From: Bradyrhizobium ivorense
GTDB taxonomy: Bacteria > Pseudomonadota > Alphaproteobacteria > Rhizobiales > Xanthobacteraceae
Direction: 5' to 3'
NCBI RefSeq assembly: GCF_900696085.1
Contig: NZ_CAADFC020000003.1
Location: 1-64,000, forward strand
Length of the DNA stretch: 64,000 bases
The notes below the pieces were generated by a model that saw only the letters and a list, made by a program, of their open reading frames with translations, ran no database searches and was not told the DNA's origin. This document shows, in pieces, positions 26,502 to 36,115 of the stretch; the stretch's first letter is position 1, and each line of letters starts with the position of its first letter. The translations under genes were made by a program, and so were the position numbers.

Positions 26502-27650
26502 GTGACAGAGCAGGTTCAAAACAGTCCGCCACCAGCTGGCGCAGCGGCATCTGCTCCGTCGGCGCCGGCCGCGCCGCAAGCCGCGCCAAGCAGCATTTTT
26601 GGCCGCGTCGCCGTTCCGCTGTTTGCCGTGATCGTTGCGCTCGGCTTCGTTGCGGTGGCGACCACGCGTTGGGATGCCTGGGTCGGCAGCGCCGCCATCC
26701 AGACCACCAACGACGCCTATGTGCGGGCCGAACTGACGCAGCTCGCGAGCCGCGTGTCCGGCGAAGTGCTCAACGTCGCCGTCAGCGATTTCCAGCGCGT
26801 CAAGGCCGGCGATCTCCTGGTGCAGATCGATCCTGCCGACTATCAGGCGCAGGTCGCGCAGGCCGAGGCCGGCGTCGTCGGCGCACAGGCCGTGCTCGAC
26901 AACCTCAACAACCAGGTCGAGCTGCAATATGCGACGATCGCGCAGGCTGAAGCCTCGCGGTTATCAGCCGAGGCGCAAGAGACCCTTGCGCGCCAGGAGG
27001 ACGAGCGTCAGCAATCGCTGTCGCAAACCGATGCGGGCACGCGGCAGCGGCTCGAGCAGGCGACTGCGGCCTACGCCAAAGCGCAGGCCGACGTGCGCGC
27101 GAGCCGCGCGGTGGTCGCCGCACAACGCCACCAGCTCGAGGTTTTGCAGGGCACCAAGAAGCAGCGCGCGGCCGATCTCGACGGCGCCAAGGCGCAGCTC
27201 GCGCAGGCCAAGCTCAAGCTTGGATATACCAGGATCGTTGCGCCGTTCGACGGCGTCACCGGCGAGCGGCAGGTGCAGCCGGGCGACTACGTCAACATCG
27301 GCACCAATCTGGTCAATGTCGTGCCGCTGCCGAACGTCTATGTGATCGCCAACTACAAGGAAACCCAGCTGACCAATGTCAGGCCGGGCCAGCCGGTGGA
27401 GGTGACCGTGGATACATTCTCCGGCCAGAAGCTGCGCGGCACCGTCGAGCGCATCGCGCCGGCCAGCGGCTCGCAATTCGCGCTGCTGCCGCCTGACAAC
27501 GCCACCGGCAATTTCACCAAGGTGGTGCAGCGCATCCCGGTGCGCATCCAGTTCGACAAGGGCCAGCCGTTGCTCGAACGCCTGCTGCCGGGGATGTCCG
27601 TCGTCACCCGGATCAACACCGGCGAGGCGGTCGCCAATGGCGGAAAGTGA
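26502..27650 (+). CDS. HlyD-type membrane fusion protein (EmrA-like)
   Basis: The 382-residue protein begins with GTG and has a short cytoplasmic head with an Ala/Pro-rich stretch. One transmembrane helix follows (about 31-50: VAVPLFAVIVALGFVAVAT). Then come the barrel-sandwich hybrid start (ASRVSGEVLNVAVSD), long coiled-coil hairpin arms and the beta-barrel (PNVYVIANYKETQLTNV). It spans the periplasm, linking an inner-membrane transporter to an outer-membrane channel. The transporter gene overlaps its end by 14 bases, so the two form an EmrAB-type efflux pair. Confidence 0.9.
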   Translation: MTEQVQNSPPPAGAAASAPSAPAAPQAAPSSIFGRVAVPLFAVIVALGFVAVATTRWDAWVGSAAIQTTNDAYVRAELTQLASRVSGEVLNVAVSDFQRVKAGDLLVQIDPADYQAQVAQAEAGVVGAQAVLDNLNNQVELQYATIAQAEASRLSAEAQETLARQEDERQQSLSQTDAGTRQRLEQATAAYAKAQADVRASRAVVAAQRHQLEVLQGTKKQRAADLDGAKAQLAQAKLKLGYTRIVAPFDGVTGERQVQPGDYVNIGTNLVNVVPLPNVYVIANYKETQLTNVRPGQPVEVTVDTFSGQKLRGTVERIAPASGSQFALLPPDNATGNFTKVVQRIPVRIQFDKGQPLLERLLPGMSVVTRINTGEAVANGGK

Positions 27651-29265
27651 CGACCGCAACAGCGGGCCGGTCTCGCAGGGCGGCGTCGCACGCTATCCGC
27701 TGTTCGCGGTCGGCGCCGTGCTGCTCGGCGCCTTCCTGGCGAATTTCGACAGCCGCCTGACCACGGTCGGCCTGCCCGACCTGCGCGGCGCGTTCTCGCT
27801 CGGCTTCGACGAGGGCGCCTGGCTCTCGACCGCCGCCATCGGCTCGCAGATCTTCGTCGCACCCGCGGTGGCCTGGCTTGCCACCGTGTTCGGACTGTGT
27901 CGCGTGCTCGGGATCCCGAGCCTGGTCTACGCCGTGGTATCGTTCGTGATCCCGTTCGTGCACGACTACACCACGCTGATCGCGCTCAGCATCGCCCACG
28001 GCATGCTGCTCGGCACCTTCGTGCCGGCGACGCTGATGATCATCCTGCGCAATCTGCCGATTCGCTGGTGGCTGCCGGCGATCTCGATCTATTCGATCCG
28101 GGTCGGCTTCGCGCTGGACTCGTCGAGCTCGCTGGTCGGCCTCTATGTCGAGCATCTCGGCTGGCCCTGGCTGTACTGGCAGGGCGCGCTGATCGCGCCG
28201 CTGATGGGCCTGATGGTCTATCTCGGCACGCCGAACGAGCCCGTGAACCGCGACCTGCTGCGCCACGCCGATTGGGGCGGCATGCTGCTGCTCGGCGCCG
28301 GCGTCTCGATGGTCTATGCCGGTCTCGACCAGGGCAATCGGTTGGACTGGCTGGCCTCGGGCACGGTGATGGCGCTGTTGATCGGCGGCGGGTTGTTGAT
28401 CGCCGCCTTCATGATCAACGAGACCCTGGTGCGGCAGCCTTGGGCGCACTTCAACGTGCTGTTCTCGCGCAATATCGGGCTCTCGCTGATCGTCATCCTG
28501 CTGTACACGCTGACCAGCCTGTCGAACTCGTCGCTGGTGCCGAATTTCCTCGGCACCATCGCCGCGCTGCGGCCGGAACAATCCGGCGTGCTGCTGCTGA
28601 CCTATGGCGCGCTGCCGATGTTCGCGCTGGTGCCGATCTCGATCTTTCTGCTTCGCCACCTCGATCCGCGCATCGTCGTCGTGCTCGGCTTCTCAGCTTT
28701 CGCGGCCGCCAACCTCTGGGGCACGCTGCTCACCCATGTCTGGGCGCGGGAGGACTTTGTCGGCATCGTGCTGCTGATGTCGGTCGGGCAGGCGTTCACG
28801 CTGCTGCCGATCATCATCATGGCGCTGTCCAACTCAGACCCGTCGCGCGCAACCGCGTTCGCGGCCTATATCCAGATCAGCCGGCTTGGCGGCGCCGAGA
28901 TCGGCATCGCGTTGATGGGAACCTGGCTGCGGGTCCGCGAGCAGATCCATTCCAACTATCTCGGCCAGTATGTCCAGCATGGCGATTCCGACGTTCTGCG
29001 CCTGCTGCAGCGGATGGCGGAAGACTTTTCCGCGAACGGCGCCGGAGCGGCGATGGGGCGAGCGATGGGAATGCTGGCCGCGCGGGTGCAGCGCGAGGCG
29101 AACACGCTGGCCTACATCGACGGCTTCTGGCTGTGCTTCTGGTTCGCGATGCTGGCGCTTTGCCTGGTGGCGCTGATCACGCGCGCGCCGCAAGGTCCGC
29201 TGACGCCGGTGCCGCTCAACTTCGTGAAAAATCTGTTCCGGAAGCGCGGCGCGGCCGCGACCTGA
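27637..29265 (+). CDS. MFS drug transporter, DHA2 family (EmrB-like)
   Basis: The 542-residue protein has the length and hydrophobic pattern of 14-helix DHA2 antiporters, including an N-terminal LLGAFLANFDSRLTTVGLPDL and typical DEGAWLSTAAIGSQ. It would export toxic organic compounds using the proton gradient. It overlaps the membrane fusion gene by 14 bases, so translation is probably coupled. No regulator gene is adjacent. The substrate is unknown. Confidence 0.9.
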   Translation: MAESDDRNSGPVSQGGVARYPLFAVGAVLLGAFLANFDSRLTTVGLPDLRGAFSLGFDEGAWLSTAAIGSQIFVAPAVAWLATVFGLCRVLGIPSLVYAVVSFVIPFVHDYTTLIALSIAHGMLLGTFVPATLMIILRNLPIRWWLPAISIYSIRVGFALDSSSSLVGLYVEHLGWPWLYWQGALIAPLMGLMVYLGTPNEPVNRDLLRHADWGGMLLLGAGVSMVYAGLDQGNRLDWLASGTVMALLIGGGLLIAAFMINETLVRQPWAHFNVLFSRNIGLSLIVILLYTLTSLSNSSLVPNFLGTIAALRPEQSGVLLLTYGALPMFALVPISIFLLRHLDPRIVVVLGFSAFAAANLWGTLLTHVWAREDFVGIVLLMSVGQAFTLLPIIIMALSNSDPSRATAFAAYIQISRLGGAEIGIALMGTWLRVREQIHSNYLGQYVQHGDSDVLRLLQRMAEDFSANGAGAAMGRAMGMLAARVQREANTLAYIDGFWLCFWFAMLALCLVALITRAPQGPLTPVPLNFVKNLFRKRGAAAT

Positions 29266-29274
29266 CGGCGCGAG

Positions 29275-30027
29275 CTATCGCATCGAGATTTCCTGACGCC
29301 GCGCAGGTTCCAGCAGCTCCGGCCGCGGGCCCGAGAGCCGCTTGTGCATGTGGACCATGAAGGCCATGGCGAACACCGGCGTCGCCAGATTGACGATCGG
29401 TATCGAGACGAACGCCGCGATGAACAGGCCGGCGGTGAACACCGTCGCCGCGTTGTCCTTTCGCATCGCCTTGGCGTCCGCCGGCGAGCGGAACCGCATC
29501 GCTGCCAGCTCGAAATATTCCCGGCCGAGCAGCCAGGCGGTGGCGAGGAAGAAGATGATGAAGCCGGCGCCGGCGAACAGCACGAAGGGCAGGGCGACCA
29601 GGTAGACCAGCAGCGTCAGCAGCGCTGTCTTGACGCCCTCGATCGTCGCCACCGTGACCGGCAGCGCGACGCCGGGCCGCTCGGCCGGATAGTGCTCGCG
29701 CTCGACATGGTCGGCGACGTCGTCGACGAACAGGCTCGCGATCAGCGAGGTGATCGCGGGCATCAGAAAGATGCCGCCGAGCACGACGCCGAGGCCGGCC
29801 GCGATCGAGATGATCCAGGACAGCACGTGCAGCGTGGAATGGAAGTTGGGGCCGAGCATGCCTTCGGCCCAGACTTCGCCGTAGTCGGCAAACCAGCTCA
29901 GCAGCCGCTGCAAGCCGATCGCCAGCACGGTGATCAGCACCAGCGCGAGCCCGATCGAGCGCCACAGGATCGAGCGCAGCGGCGGCGACAGGATTTGCGT
30001 CAACGCCTTGACGGCGGCGTCCAACAT
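29275..30027 (-). CDS. EI24/CysZ-like membrane protein
   Basis: The 250-residue protein has four strongly hydrophobic segments, including LILWRSIGL..LVLITVLAIGL and LLVYLVALPFVLFAGAGFII, and matches the EI24 (CysZ-like) domain pattern. CysZ proteins move sulfate, but the relation is distant here. Bradyrhizobial homologues are mostly annotated only as EI24 domain proteins. The gene ends nine bases after the convergent transporter gene. Role unknown. Confidence 0.82.
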   Translation of the reverse strand: MLDAAVKALTQILSPPLRSILWRSIGLALVLITVLAIGLQRLLSWFADYGEVWAEGMLGPNFHSTLHVLSWIISIAAGLGVVLGGIFLMPAITSLIASLFVDDVADHVEREHYPAERPGVALPVTVATIEGVKTALLTLLVYLVALPFVLFAGAGFIIFFLATAWLLGREYFELAAMRFRSPADAKAMRKDNAATVFTAGLFIAAFVSIPIVNLATPVFAMAFMVHMHKRLSGPRPELLEPARRQEISMR

Positions 30028-30123
30028 GATCGGGTTACCTCTGCAAAAAGTTCTCGCGAGAGGTAGACACCCAATATGGCTTCGGCAAGGGCCGCTTTCG
30101 TCGCGGCCAATCAGAGCCGAAGC

Positions 30124-30189
30124 GCTAGATTCTTACTTTGACGCGTTTTCTTCACGCGAACCGGCGTCCACTTCGCTCGAAAACGCTTT
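30124..30189. repeat. GACGCGTTTTCTTC repeat unit
   Basis: Close match to the units at 14952-15003 and 21816-21867. It lies at the 3' side of the MFS gene (30188) and overlaps its end. Confidence 0.78.
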
Positions 30190-31603
30190 AGGCGTCGAGC
30201 GGTTTGCCGCGGACTGCGGGTCCCCAGATGCCGATCGCGACGATCACGATGACCATTGCCGCGGTGATCAGGCCGAACACGCCGCCGACGCCGGCTTCCT
30301 TCAGCATGAAGGCGACGATGAAGCCGGAGAAGGTCGCGCTGAGCCGGCTCATCGAATAGACGAGGCCCGCCGCGCGGGCGCGGATCGCGGTCGGGAACAC
30401 CTCGGTCTGGTAGGCGTGATAGGCGTAGGACAGCGTCATGTTGGCGCCGGTCACCAGCACGCCGCTTGCGATCAGCAGCGCCGGCGCGGTGAACTGGGAG
30501 AACGCCATGCCGAACACCGCGATCGCCGCGGCCGCGCCGCAGATGATCCATTTGCGCTCGAAGCGGTCGGCGAAGGTCGAGGCCAGCAGCGGCGCGAGCG
30601 GATAGGCGAAGGCGATGATGAAGGAGTATTGCAGGCTCTTGGTGACGTTGATGCCCTTCTCGACCAAGAGCGCCGGAACCCAGTTGGCGAAGCCGTAGAC
30701 GCCGAACGCCTGGCAGAGATTGAAGATCATGAACAGCACGACCAGCGAGGCATAAGGCGGCCGGAACAGCTCGGCATAGCCGGGCGATCTGGTCGCCGCC
30801 CGCGCCGGCGCTGTCGTGACTGCTGCGGCCGGTGGCGCCGCAGCCACGCCCGCCGCGTCCTCGAGCGTCCGTATGATCCGGTCGGCCTCGCGAGCGCGGC
30901 CCTGGCGGGCCAGCCAGAGCGGGCTTTCCGGCACGTAGAGCCGCAGCACCCAGATCACCATGCTGGCGGCGGCGCCGATCAGCACCACCCAGCGCCAGCC
31001 GTCGACGCCGTACGGCGACAGCGGCACCAGCCACCACGACAAGGCCGCGACGATCGGCACCGCCGACAGCATCACCGCCTGGTTGATCGCAAACGCCCGG
31101 CCGCGGATCCGGCTCGGCACCAGCTCGGTGATGTAGGTGTCGATGGTGACGACCTCGATGCCGATGCCGATCCCGGCGATGAAGCGCCACAGCAGCAGGC
31201 CTTCAGGCGTGGTCTGGCACGCCATAACCACCGATGCCGCGCTGTAGAACAGCAGCGAGTACGTGAAGATCGCCTTGCGCCCGAAACGGTCGGCGAGGAA
31301 GCCGAGGCAGAAGGTGCCGATGAACAGGCCGGCAAAGGTCGCGGCGACGAAGGCACCGATGCCGGAGAAGCCGAAGAAGGCCTGCGTCGTCGTGGTCATC
31401 AGCCCGCTGCGGGCGAGGCCCGGGGCGATGTAGCCGGTGAAGAACAGGTCGTAGATCTCGAAGCAGCCGCCGAGCGAGAGCAGGATGACGAGCCGCCAGA
31501 CATAGGTTGAGGCCGGCAGCGCCTCGAGCCGCCGCGAGACCTCGTCGGGGCCGCTGGCGGTGCTGGCATGGTCGATCACTGAGCCGGCGTCGACGGCGCT
31601 CAT
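30188..31603 (-). CDS. MFS transporter, metabolite:H+ symporter type
   Basis: A 471-residue protein from ATG 31601-31603, where GGGAGG lies six bases upstream. A longer frame upstream (to 31822) is not needed. It has twelve likely membrane segments, with the MFS signature in loop 2-3 (GFLADRFGRKAIF) and its repeat in the second half (STFADRFERKW). A loop rich in Ala and Pro lies in the middle. It would take up an organic substrate with protons. Beside it lie a LysR regulator, a CoA-transferase and an HMG-CoA lyase, which suggests uptake of a carboxylic acid. Confidence 0.88.
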   Translation of the reverse strand: MSAVDAGSVIDHASTASGPDEVSRRLEALPASTYVWRLVILLSLGGCFEIYDLFFTGYIAPGLARSGLMTTTTQAFFGFSGIGAFVAATFAGLFIGTFCLGFLADRFGRKAIFTYSLLFYSAASVVMACQTTPEGLLLWRFIAGIGIGIEVVTIDTYITELVPSRIRGRAFAINQAVMLSAVPIVAALSWWLVPLSPYGVDGWRWVVLIGAAASMVIWVLRLYVPESPLWLARQGRAREADRIIRTLEDAAGVAAAPPAAAVTTAPARAATRSPGYAELFRPPYASLVVLFMIFNLCQAFGVYGFANWVPALLVEKGINVTKSLQYSFIIAFAYPLAPLLASTFADRFERKWIICGAAAAIAVFGMAFSQFTAPALLIASGVLVTGANMTLSYAYHAYQTEVFPTAIRARAAGLVYSMSRLSATFSGFIVAFMLKEAGVGGVFGLITAAMVIVIVAIGIWGPAVRGKPLDA

Positions 31604-31749
31604 GCTGGTCCTCCCGGAATGTTCCGCTGGCCGCCTTTCTTGTGAAGGCATGCCGTTCGCCCATGTTTGGGTGGCGGGGAGCCAGAAATCCAGACGAACA
31701 TATCGAAGGAATCGTTCGAGATTTTCGATATCGGTAGTCCCAACGCAGG

Positions 31750-32676
31750 TCAGATCAGCAGCGTCGCCTGCCAGAAGCCGCGGCCGACCTGTTCGGCGAC
31801 CAGCGAGCGGATCAGGCGGCACATCTCCTCCATCACGTAGGTCATCGGGCGGTTGCGCAGGCGGCAGAGATAGAGCGTGCGGGCCAGCGTCGGTTCGATC
31901 ACCTCACGCGCCACCAAGGTCTTCGCCTTCAACTGTTCCTTCACGAACAGGTCGGTCGCGATGGTGCAGCCGAGGCCGTCGGTCAACGCGCCGATCATGC
32001 CGGTGATCGAGTTGAGGCGCATGATCGCGTTGGCCTCCAGCCGCTTCAGCAGCACCGGATCGTCCAGCAGCGCCCGCGACGACAAGCCGTAGAGCAACAG
32101 AATCAGCGGCAGCCGCGTCACCTCCTCGAAGCTGATCGGCTCCTTGCTCTTGCCGATCAGCTTCTCGGTGCCGACGCAGAACATCTGCTCTTCCAGAACG
32201 GGTTCTGCGACCAGGTCCTTTTCCGCCGGCGGATTGTAGACCAGCGCAAGATCGATCTCGGAGCGCATCAGATGCAGCAGCGTCGCGCCGGAGAGGCTTT
32301 CGGTCAGCGACAGCTTTACGTTCGGATATTTCGTCAGCACGGTGCGCATCAACGGCACGCCGATCGCCTTCATCCCGGAATTGGCCATGCCGATCGAGAT
32401 GTCGCCGGCAATGACGCTGCCGCCTTCCTTGATCTCGCGCTCGGCCGCTGCCATCGCGCGCAAGATGATGCGGGCGTGCTCGTAGAGCCGCTCGCCGGCC
32501 GCGGTCGGTTCCATGCCGCGCGGCTTGCGCTCGAACAGCGGCGTTGCAAATTCGGCCTCGAGATTCGCGATATGATGGCTGAGCGCGGATTGCGCGACAT
32601 TGGCCTGGTCGGCCGCCCGCGACAGGTTGCGCTGCTCGTAAACCGCGATGAAATAGCGAAGCTGGCGCGAATCCAT
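31750..32676 (-). CDS. LysR-family transcriptional regulator
   Basis: The 308-residue protein starts MDSRQLRYFIAVYEQRNLSRAA and has the LysR helix-turn-helix to about residue 60 (ANVAQSALSHHIANLEAEF). The effector-binding domain follows (IDLALVYNPP, GLGCTIATDLF). It is divergently placed to the CoA-transferase gene with about 100 bases between, the usual arrangement for control of a neighbouring operon. A longer reading from 32889 is not needed because the known family start is at 32676. Confidence 0.9.
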   Translation of the reverse strand: MDSRQLRYFIAVYEQRNLSRAADQANVAQSALSHHIANLEAEFATPLFERKPRGMEPTAAGERLYEHARIILRAMAAAEREIKEGGSVIAGDISIGMANSGMKAIGVPLMRTVLTKYPNVKLSLTESLSGATLLHLMRSEIDLALVYNPPAEKDLVAEPVLEEQMFCVGTEKLIGKSKEPISFEEVTRLPLILLLYGLSSRALLDDPVLLKRLEANAIMRLNSITGMIGALTDGLGCTIATDLFVKEQLKAKTLVAREVIEPTLARTLYLCRLRNRPMTYVMEEMCRLIRSLVAEQVGRGFWQATLLI

Positions 32677-32688
32677 GAAAATCCAGCG

Positions 32689-32703
32689 TTCTAGAACCAC
32701 GAA
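32689..32703. promoter_or_regulatory. Candidate LysR-box
   Basis: TTCTAGAACCACGAA has the T-N11-A form with TTC/GAA dyad ends and lies between the divergent LysR and CoA-transferase starts. One short motif, so the support is modest. Confidence 0.4.
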
Positions 32704-32778
32704 TACACTATTCGACAGATTATATTTTTCAGATAGCGTGCGGAAGCCTAGCTTCAGCCGATACCGAACAAGCGCGCA

Positions 32779-33966
32779 ATGAGCACGGAGCAACCGATGA
32801 CGGGCAGCGGACTGCCGCTGGAAGGCGTAAGGGTCATCGAGATGACCCACATGGTGATGGGGCCGACCTGCGGCATGATCCTGGCGCAACTCGGCGCCGA
32901 GGTGATCAAGGTCGAGCCGCCCGCCGGCGACAAGACCCGCTCACTCGGCGGCATGGGCGTCTCGTTCTTCCCGCTGTTCAACCGCGGCAAGCGCAGCGTC
33001 GTGCTCGACTTCGCCAAGCCTGAAGACCGCGAAACCATGCATCGGCTGCTCGCCAGCGCCGACGTTTTCCTGGAAAACTTTCGTGATGGCCAGCTCGACA
33101 AGCAAGGTCTCGGGCCCGAGGAGCTGCGCAAGAAATACCCGCAGCTGATCGTGGCAGGCCACAAGGGATTTCTGTCCGGCCCCTACGAGCATCGCCCGGC
33201 GCTGGACGAGGTCGTGCAGATGATGTCGGGACTCGCCGCGATGACGGGCACCCGCGACAAGCCGCAGCGCGTCGGCTCCTCCGCCAACGACATCATGGGC
33301 GGCATGTTCGGCGTGATCGCAATCCTCGCCGCGCTCTATCAGAAGCGTGGCGGCAACAAGAACGGCGCCGACATCCGCATCGGCCTGTTCGAGAACTGCC
33401 TGTTCCTGGTCGCCCAGCACATGGTCGAGTACGAGATGACCGGCCGCAAGCCGCGCTCGATGCCGGAGCGCGAGCACGCCTGGCCGATCTACGACATCTT
33501 CGATGCCGCCGGCGGCGATCGCATCTTCATCGGCGTCGTCACCGAGGGCCATTGGCAGAGCTTTTGCCGCGAGTTCGGCATGCATGAATTTGCCGATGAT
33601 CCGGCGCTGCGCACCACCACGGATCGCATCATGGCGCGCGATCGGATCATTCCGCGCGTCGCCGAGGTGATCAAGGGCTGGAAGGTGGCGGACCTTTCGG
33701 CGAAGCTCGACGCGCTCAACATCTGCTTCTCGCCGATCAACCGTCCGGAGGATTTGCTGCACGACCCGCATGTGCTGCGCCCCGGCGGCCTCGTCAACAA
33801 TGTGAACGCCGACGGCAAGCCGTTCCGCGTTCCGGCGCTGCCGCTCGAATGGAACGGCAGCCATATCGGCGAAGGCCTGAAGGTCGCGGCGCTCGGCGCG
33901 GATACCGACGACGTTCGTGCCGAGCTCGCACAACAAAAGATTTCATCAACCGGAAACGCTGCGTGA
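32779..33966 (+). CDS. CaiB/BaiF CoA-transferase (family III)
   Basis: The 395-residue protein has the family III start (LEGVRVIEMTHMVMGPTCG), the acyl-binding VKVEPPAGDKTR form, and the catalytic Asp context SSANDIMGGMFG. Such enzymes swap CoA between organic acids, activating a substrate for breakdown. It starts near the LysR gene and ends eight bases before the HMG-CoA lyase gene, so they likely form one operon. The natural substrate cannot be told. ATG 32797 is a possible alternative start. Confidence 0.9.
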   Translation: MSTEQPMTGSGLPLEGVRVIEMTHMVMGPTCGMILAQLGAEVIKVEPPAGDKTRSLGGMGVSFFPLFNRGKRSVVLDFAKPEDRETMHRLLASADVFLENFRDGQLDKQGLGPEELRKKYPQLIVAGHKGFLSGPYEHRPALDEVVQMMSGLAAMTGTRDKPQRVGSSANDIMGGMFGVIAILAALYQKRGGNKNGADIRIGLFENCLFLVAQHMVEYEMTGRKPRSMPEREHAWPIYDIFDAAGGDRIFIGVVTEGHWQSFCREFGMHEFADDPALRTTTDRIMARDRIIPRVAEVIKGWKVADLSAKLDALNICFSPINRPEDLLHDPHVLRPGGLVNNVNADGKPFRVPALPLEWNGSHIGEGLKVAALGADTDDVRAELAQQKISSTGNAA

Positions 33967-33973
33967 GGCCAAC

Positions 33974-34921
33974 ATGACCCGCGTCCACGATATCTATCCC
34001 AACGACAAGGTGACCCTGCGCGAAGTCGGCCTGCGCGACGGCCTGCAGCTGGTGAAGACCTTTCCCTCGACATCCGCCAAGCAGCGCTGGGTGCGCGATG
34101 AATACGCCGCCGGCGTCAGGCACTTTGAGGTCGGCTCGTTCCTGCCGGCAAAAACCTTTCCGCAATTCGTCGATGTGCGCGACGTCGTCGCGACGGTTGC
34201 GTCGCTGCCCGGCGCGCACGGTATTGCGCTGGCGCTGAACGAGCGCGGCGTCAACGAGGCGCTGGCCTCCGGCGTCGGCGAAGTTGCCACCGTGGTGTCG
34301 GCGACCGAGGAGCACAGCCAGGCCAATGCCAACCGCTCGCGCGACTCCGCGATCGAGAACGTCAGGCGGCTCTGCGAACTGCGCGACGCCAGCGCGCACA
34401 AGCCGGTCGTCAATGCGGCGATCTCGATGGCGCTGGGCTGCTCGATCGTCGGCGCGGTCGATCCGGCCGAGGTGCTGCGCCTGACCGAAAAGCTCTACGA
34501 GGCCGGCGTCGACATGGTCGCGATCGCCGACACCGTCGGCTATGCCGGGCCGAAGCAGGTCGGCGAGTTGACGCGCGGCGCGGTCAGGATCGCCGGATCG
34601 AAGCCGGTCTGCGTCCACCTGCACGACACCCGCGGCATGGGCATCGCCAATGCATCCGCTGCGCTCGACGAGGGTGCCCGCGTGCTCGACGGCTCGCTCG
34701 GCGGCCTCGGCGGCTGCCCGTTCGCGCCCGGCGCGACCGGCAATGTCGTGTTCGAGGACCTCGTGTTCCTCTGCGAGAGCAAGGGATTTCCGACCGGTAT
34801 CGATCTCGACCGTCTGATCGCGGTGCGCGAGATCCTCAAATCCGAGATGCCGAATGAGGCGCTCTATGGCGGCCTCGCCCGCGCCGGCCTGCCGCGCGGC
34901 GCCAACGCGAAGGCGGCGTAG
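33974..34921 (+). CDS. Hydroxymethylglutaryl-CoA lyase family enzyme
   Basis: The 315-residue TIM-barrel lyase has the divalent-metal and catalytic start LREVGLRDGLQ, the conserved GSFLPAKTFPQF and the C-terminal loop GLGGCPFAPGATGN, with the key Cys. HMG-CoA lyases split HMG-CoA or related 3-hydroxy-3-methyl acyl-CoAs to acetyl-CoA (or pyruvate) and a ketone. Coupled to a CoA-transferase, it may cleave a branched or dicarboxylic acyl-CoA. The chosen start has MTRVHDIYPNDKVTLRE. A pyruvate carboxyltransferase-like cousin is possible. Confidence 0.9.
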   Translation: MTRVHDIYPNDKVTLREVGLRDGLQLVKTFPSTSAKQRWVRDEYAAGVRHFEVGSFLPAKTFPQFVDVRDVVATVASLPGAHGIALALNERGVNEALASGVGEVATVVSATEEHSQANANRSRDSAIENVRRLCELRDASAHKPVVNAAISMALGCSIVGAVDPAEVLRLTEKLYEAGVDMVAIADTVGYAGPKQVGELTRGAVRIAGSKPVCVHLHDTRGMGIANASAALDEGARVLDGSLGGLGGCPFAPGATGNVVFEDLVFLCESKGFPTGIDLDRLIAVREILKSEMPNEALYGGLARAGLPRGANAKAA

Positions 34922-34927
34922 CGCGCT

Positions 34928-35014
34928 CGTAGCCCGGATGGAGCGAAGCGTAATCCGGGGAAGTCCCGCCGCGGATGGTCTGTCCCGGATTGCGCTTCGC
35001 TGCATCCGGGCTAC
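34928..35014. repeat. GTAGCCCGGATGGAGCG palindromic repeat
   Basis: Starts GTAGCCCGGATGGAGCG and ends with the complementary CATCCGGGCTAC. Copies lie at 44821-44907 and 63293-63376. It separates the lyase gene from the convergent YiiX-like gene. Confidence 0.82.
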
Positions 35015-35031
35015 GCGGCTACGGCACGCAA

Positions 35032-35916
35032 CTACGCCTGCGTCGGATCCGCGGCCGTCATTTCCGTAGCAGCCGGAAGCGCCGTCGCTTCGTCAACCGC
35101 TTCAGGAACAAGCGGCGGCGACTTGCGCTCTGGAAACACACTGAATTCGCCCGCCACCTCCTGGAGCGGCTTTTGCTTGTCGGCCCAGTGCAGGGCCGTG
35201 TAGTCGAATCCGTGCACGATGGTGGGTTTGACGATTTCGAAATAGGGCGAGATGTCGAAGTCGCGCGGCATGTAGAGCGAGGAATCGCGGATATGCAGGA
35301 TCTCGCGGCGCGCCTTGCGGCTGGCGGCGCGGGTGATCTTGGGCAGGATCGGGTAGCGCACGGCATCGAACGCCTGCGCGATCAGCGCCGAGCAGATGAT
35401 CTTGGTTGGATCGCCGGAGCCGAATGCGATCATGCGGCGGCGAAAGCGCTGCGGGATCGGCAGCGGAAACAGATAGCGCGCCAGATCGACGATGTTCTTG
35501 GTGTCGTAGCCGAAGCCGATGCGGTTGATGGCGTAGCGGCACACCGTGGTGCGGTCCTCGAACGACAATCCGACCGGACGGCAGAGCCTTGTGTGGTAGG
35601 CGAAATATTTCGACAGCGGCGCCGAGGTGACGCCCTCGCCGATATTGGCCTCGATCAGCATATGCTGCTCGCCGTCGGGCTCGAACGCACCGTCGATCGG
35701 ACCGACAAACAGCGCGGCATGCGACCAGGTCGATTGCGTCAGATACTTGATGATGCCGGAGATGCGGTTGTTGCCCTCGACCAGCAGCACGTCGCCCGGC
35801 TGGATGATGCCGCGCAGATGGTCCGGATCGCTCGGTGTGAACGGTTCGTAGCCGGGCACCTCCTTCTGCAGGTACCCAGCGATCCATTGGCCGACAGTGT
35901 CGAGCATTACGCCCAT
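35032..35916 (-). CDS. YiiX-like permuted papain-fold (NlpC/P60-type) protein
   Basis: The 294-residue protein from ATG 35916 (GGGGG before it) contains the GDVLLVEGNNRISGIIKYLT segment, the catalytic-type His context QSTWSHAALFVG and the Cys context KIICSALIAQAF. These match permuted papain-like enzymes (YiiX/YebB group), which may act as amidases or peptidases. A Pro/Glu-rich C-terminal tail follows. There is no signal peptide. An ATG nine bases on (35907) is also possible. The cleavage target is unknown. Confidence 0.82.
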   Translation of the reverse strand: MGVMLDTVGQWIAGYLQKEVPGYEPFTPSDPDHLRGIIQPGDVLLVEGNNRISGIIKYLTQSTWSHAALFVGPIDGAFEPDGEQHMLIEANIGEGVTSAPLSKYFAYHTRLCRPVGLSFEDRTTVCRYAINRIGFGYDTKNIVDLARYLFPLPIPQRFRRRMIAFGSGDPTKIICSALIAQAFDAVRYPILPKITRAASRKARREILHIRDSSLYMPRDFDISPYFEIVKPTIVHGFDYTALHWADKQKPLQEVAGEFSVFPERKSPPLVPEAVDEATALPAATEMTAADPTQA

Positions 35917-36115
35917 TAATTCCCCCCGAGCGGTTCTACGACCGCTTGTCTTCACGTAATAGTCGCCGCAAGCCGTTGCAATTTAGTTCATGCATGGTGC
36001 CGATCAATCATGATTGATTTACCCTGATGGTTGCTGCGGTCGGTGAGATGCGGCACAGTTCGCGAAGCGTTCTCATTCGCTGGAAGTCCCCGGAAACCAT
36101 GCCAGAAAAAACACC

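Noticed and set aside
27897..29360. A 487-codon frame overlapping the EmrB-like gene in another frame
   Set aside because: It gives Arg/Ala-rich sequence with no membrane segments. The transporter frame has the family pattern.
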